64,000 nucleotides of DNA from Pseudidiomarina terrestris (GTDB lineage Bacteria > Pseudomonadota > Gammaproteobacteria > Enterobacterales > Alteromonadaceae), in NCBI RefSeq assembly GCF_030466405.1, contig NZ_JAGGJF010000001.1, positions 682,001 to 746,000 on the forward strand, given 5' to 3'. Under the pieces are notes generated by a model. It was not told the DNA's origin. It was given only the letters and a program-made list of their open reading frames with translations, and searched no databases. Shown here in pieces: positions 61,730 through 64,000 of this stretch; positions within the stretch are counted from its first letter, which is position 1, and every line of letters starts with the position of its first letter. The position numbers and the translations under genes are program-made.

Positions 61730-64000
61730 GATCAGTCTCCTGTGAAGCTGGACGCGCTATTAAGCGCATTAAGGCAGGCATATAGATAAGCATGAAAATA
61801 GTACTCATCAGCATGCCGCCGACAATAACAACTGCAAGGCCGCGATAGATTTCACTACCAGCGCCAGGGATCAGAACAAGCGGCAACATACCGACCACCG
61901 AGGTCAGTGAGCTCATGTAGACCGGACGCACGCGTGTGGCAATGGCATATTGGGTTGCGGCCGCGATAGACATTCCCTCGGCTTGCGCTTTGCGCGTCTG
62001 ATCAACCAGCAGAATGGCATTGTTCACCATCAGTCCAAGCAAGATGACAAAACCAATCATGGTCAATAAGTCGAGCGCCTGGAAGGTAAACATGTTCAGC
62101 ACGGTAAGGCCAACAACACCCCCAGCCATAGCGACCGGAACGGTAGTGAGTACTAACAAACTATCGCGCATTGAGCGGAACACCGCAGCCATGATGAGGA
62201 ACAAGATCACCACCGCGTAGATGAAATTCTCCTGCATCGTACCTATGGTATCCGCCAGGTCATCAGCGCCACCTGTCAGACTCATGTAGACACCCGGACT
62301 AAGCTCATTCCCAATCTCCTCCATGACAGTACGCGTGACTTCAATGGTCTCATCAAGGGTCACCGTGGGTGGCGGTGCAATCAACAAGGTCAATGTGCGT
62401 TTACCATTCAAGCGCTGCAGGCGAACGGGGCCGGTGATGCGTTTGGTTTCAGTCAGCTGGCCAATCGTCTGCACGCCACCGTTGTTGGTGTACATCGGCA
62501 TGGCTTCGAGCTCTTCTGGGTTACGCCAGGGCGCGGACTTTACGATGATATCGCGCCGGTTATGCCCATCGAAGTACTCGCCGCTGTAGAGACCGCTGGT
62601 CACCGCTCGTACCATCTGTGCGACACTGGTGCGATCGATCCCTGCCTGAGCAAGTTTGTGATCTCGCGGCGTCACCAACAATTCTGGTTTAGCATCATAG
62701 ATATTGGGGATAGCACGCACCGCAGTATTGGGTAAACGATCGCGCAACAGTTCGATGGTCCGCTCGATCACCAATCGTGAGGCATCGTCAAGCTCACCAT
62801 TAAAGTTGAGTCGAATCGCACGATTGGTGCTACCCACACTGATATTTAACAGTGATGATTGTTGCGCATAAGCTTTGGTTTCCGGTAAGTCCACCAAAAT
62901 CTTTTCGCGCAGTAAGGTCAGGACTTCCGTTGCACTGTCTGCCTCTTCAGGGTAGACAAAGAGAATCGACCCACCCGAGCTGGAGGCAATATTGTAGTCT
63001 TTGATTTGCGGTAACTGGTCACCTTCCACATAAGGTTCCAGGCGGCGCATAATGGTGCGCGCGATTTCATTTTCCAACACTGAATAGTTCGCGCCCGGTG
63101 GCACCATAAAGGCGACAAAAATCCCTTCCCACTTTGCCTCGGGGAGAAAGTCCGGACGTGGTAACAGCACCATCATGGCCACAATTGAAGCGCCCAGTAA
63201 CGTCGTAACCCATAACGTGGCGCGGGTCGTTGTGCGGGTTGCACGACCATACCAATTCGCTAATTTGGACCACAGTGGCAACGGGTCATGTGCTGATGAT
63301 TCTTGCTTCAGAACTTTAACAGCCACTACAGGGATCAGTAGCATCGCCGCCAGCATTGAGGCGATGACGGCCACCGACATAGTTACCGCCAGATCAAAGA
63401 ACAGTTGGCCGGCCACACCTTCCATAAAAATCACGGGAGTGAAAATAGCAACGGTCGTTGCCGTTGATGCGAACAGAGCAGGCGCCACATCACTGGCTCC
63501 TTGCTTTGCCGCGGTCAGCAGTCCTAGCCCTTGCTGGCGCAGGCGTAAAAAGTTTTCCTGTACAACTATCGCCGCATCAAGCACCAGCCCCACCGCAAAG
63601 GCGAGCCCCGCCAGAGAAATGATATTCAGGCTACGGCCTAACATAGCCATCACCAAAAGCGCTGCGGCCAGGCTTATAGGAATCGTCAGGCCAATTAAAA
63701 GCGTTGCGCGAAAGCCGCGGATCATCCAGTACAACATACCAAGCGCCAGCAGAATACCAATGCCCAGACTGCTCTGCACCAGATCAATGGCACGTTTGAT
63801 ATGCACCGATGAATCGAAACTAAGCTCAATCTGTAAGCCATGCTTATTCAGCAGGCGCTCGTTGAGGTCCTCAGTCACACGCTTTAAGTTGTCCATGACC
63901 TCAACAGTGTTTGCATCGTTGGTGCCATTTAACGAAATGTAAAATGCCGGTCGGCCAGTGCGAAATGCGAAGCTACGACGTTCGGAGAAGCCGTTTTCGA
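61716..64000 (-). CDS. RND efflux pump permease, 5' end outside window
   Basis: The C-terminal about 761 residues of an AcrB/MMPL-type RND transporter; the frame stays open to the window edge, reading ENGFSERRSFAFRTGRPAF before the first internal Met. Visible parts: helices around SSLGIGILLALGMLYWMI, the conserved GLVLDAAIVVQEN (TM4 region, with acidic residues), IFTPVIFMEGVAGQLF, two large porter domains, and a second helix set (VVGMLPLVLIPGAGSEI near the end). Compared with full RND pumps, about 250-300 N-terminal residues are missing. The substrate may be drugs or other small molecules. Confidence 0.95.
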   Translation of the reverse strand, partial: ENGFSERRSFAFRTGRPAFYISLNGTNDANTVEVMDNLKRVTEDLNERLLNKHGLQIELSFDSSVHIKRAIDLVQSSLGIGILLALGMLYWMIRGFRATLLIGLTIPISLAAALLVMAMLGRSLNIISLAGLAFAVGLVLDAAIVVQENFLRLRQQGLGLLTAAKQGASDVAPALFASTATTVAIFTPVIFMEGVAGQLFFDLAVTMSVAVIASMLAAMLLIPVVAVKVLKQESSAHDPLPLWSKLANWYGRATRTTTRATLWVTTLLGASIVAMMVLLPRPDFLPEAKWEGIFVAFMVPPGANYSVLENEIARTIMRRLEPYVEGDQLPQIKDYNIASSSGGSILFVYPEEADSATEVLTLLREKILVDLPETKAYAQQSSLLNISVGSTNRAIRLNFNGELDDASRLVIERTIELLRDRLPNTAVRAIPNIYDAKPELLVTPRDHKLAQAGIDRTSVAQMVRAVTSGLYSGEYFDGHNRRDIIVKSAPWRNPEELEAMPMYTNNGGVQTIGQLTETKRITGPVRLQRLNGKRTLTLLIAPPPTVTLDETIEVTRTVMEEIGNELSPGVYMSLTGGADDLADTIGTMQENFIYAVVILFLIMAAVFRSMRDSLLVLTTVPVAMAGGVVGLTVLNMFTFQALDLLTMIGFVILLGLMVNNAILLVDQTRKAQAEGMSIAAATQYAIATRVRPVYMSSLTSVVGMLPLVLIPGAGSEIYRGLAVVIVGGMLMSTIFMLIYMPALMRLIARPASQETDHVSD

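Noticed and set aside
63175-63942. 255-codon plus-strand frame opposite the RND pump
   Set aside because: The composition (many Ser, Thr, Ala, Arg) is that of an antisense frame across a membrane transporter; the RND frame holds clear family motifs.
1-64000. tRNA, rRNA, CRISPR arrays, insertion sequences and prophage genes
   Set aside because: Reading through gaps and repeats I saw no cloverleaf-like genes, no regularly spaced repeats, no transposase or phage structural genes. This was by eye, so a short non-coding RNA could be missed.

Overview
The window looks like ordinary chromosome from a free-living, probably aquatic Gammaproteobacterium, most likely of the Alteromonadales (Idiomarinaceae/Alteromonadaceae range). 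I base this on the mix of families (YbiT-type ABC-F, NfrA/NfrB, YeiH, YaiI, a YeeN-like YebC protein, large S9 peptidases, several cyclic di-GMP proteins), dense packing on both strands, clear Shine-Dalgarno sequences and moderate GC. A genus cannot be named from the sequence alone. I see no rRNA, tRNA, CRISPR array, insertion sequence or prophage, and no gene-free stretch above about 300 bases.

Layout. 1-7.3 kb (mostly minus strand): a truncated two-component-type beta-propeller sensor, a DUF2891 protein with a small monooxygenase-like partner, a ClsC-like phospholipase D lipoprotein, ybiT behind a structured leader, a tiny hydrophilic protein and a membrane protein. 7.5-13.5 kb (plus): zinc-ribbon and CBS proteins, then a LigD end-joining enzyme split into three genes (phosphoesterase, ligase, polymerase), an acetyl-CoA hydrolase-type protein and a small coiled-coil protein. 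13.5-29.9 kb: a DesK/NarL-type two-component pair, a metallophosphatase-like/glycosyltransferase fusion with a flippase-like partner, an aldolase-like PLP enzyme, an MscS channel, a CHASE3-GAF-GGDEF cyclase, ilvE, an SDR, an SbtA-like permease, a porin, and a PadR regulator with its membrane target under two well-formed operators. 30-44.5 kb: an Sfp-type phosphopantetheinyl transferase coupled to an M23 peptidase, redox and hydrolase genes, YaiI, DUF3047, an S9 peptidase, an amidase, an SDR, a dimeric dUTPase, cupin, DsbA-like, MliC/META lipoprotein and GST genes.

43.5-52.5 kb (all minus) is the most coherent functional block. nfrB, nfrA and a DUF4434 gene form an overlapping exopolysaccharide operon with the same order as E. 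coli nfrB-nfrA-ybcH; NfrB carries two MshEN-like (cyclic di-GMP-binding) segments. Just upstream lies an EAL phosphodiesterase gene whose reading frame is broken by one amber codon, at the end of a likely operon with a persulfide-dioxygenase-like enzyme and a YeiH exporter. The remainder (52.6-64 kb) holds a YebC-family protein, an oligopeptidase B-like lipoprotein, a TPR-GGDEF cyclase next to a CadC-like HTH-TPR regulator, an amidohydrolase, and an RND efflux adaptor and pump (the pump runs off the window).

Points most worth a second look: the three-gene LigD; the amber-interrupted EAL gene beside a cyclic di-GMP-controlled polysaccharide operon; the glycosyltransferase fused to a metallophosphatase domain that has lost nearly all metal ligands; the PadR double operator; and the hairpin-rich ybiT leader.
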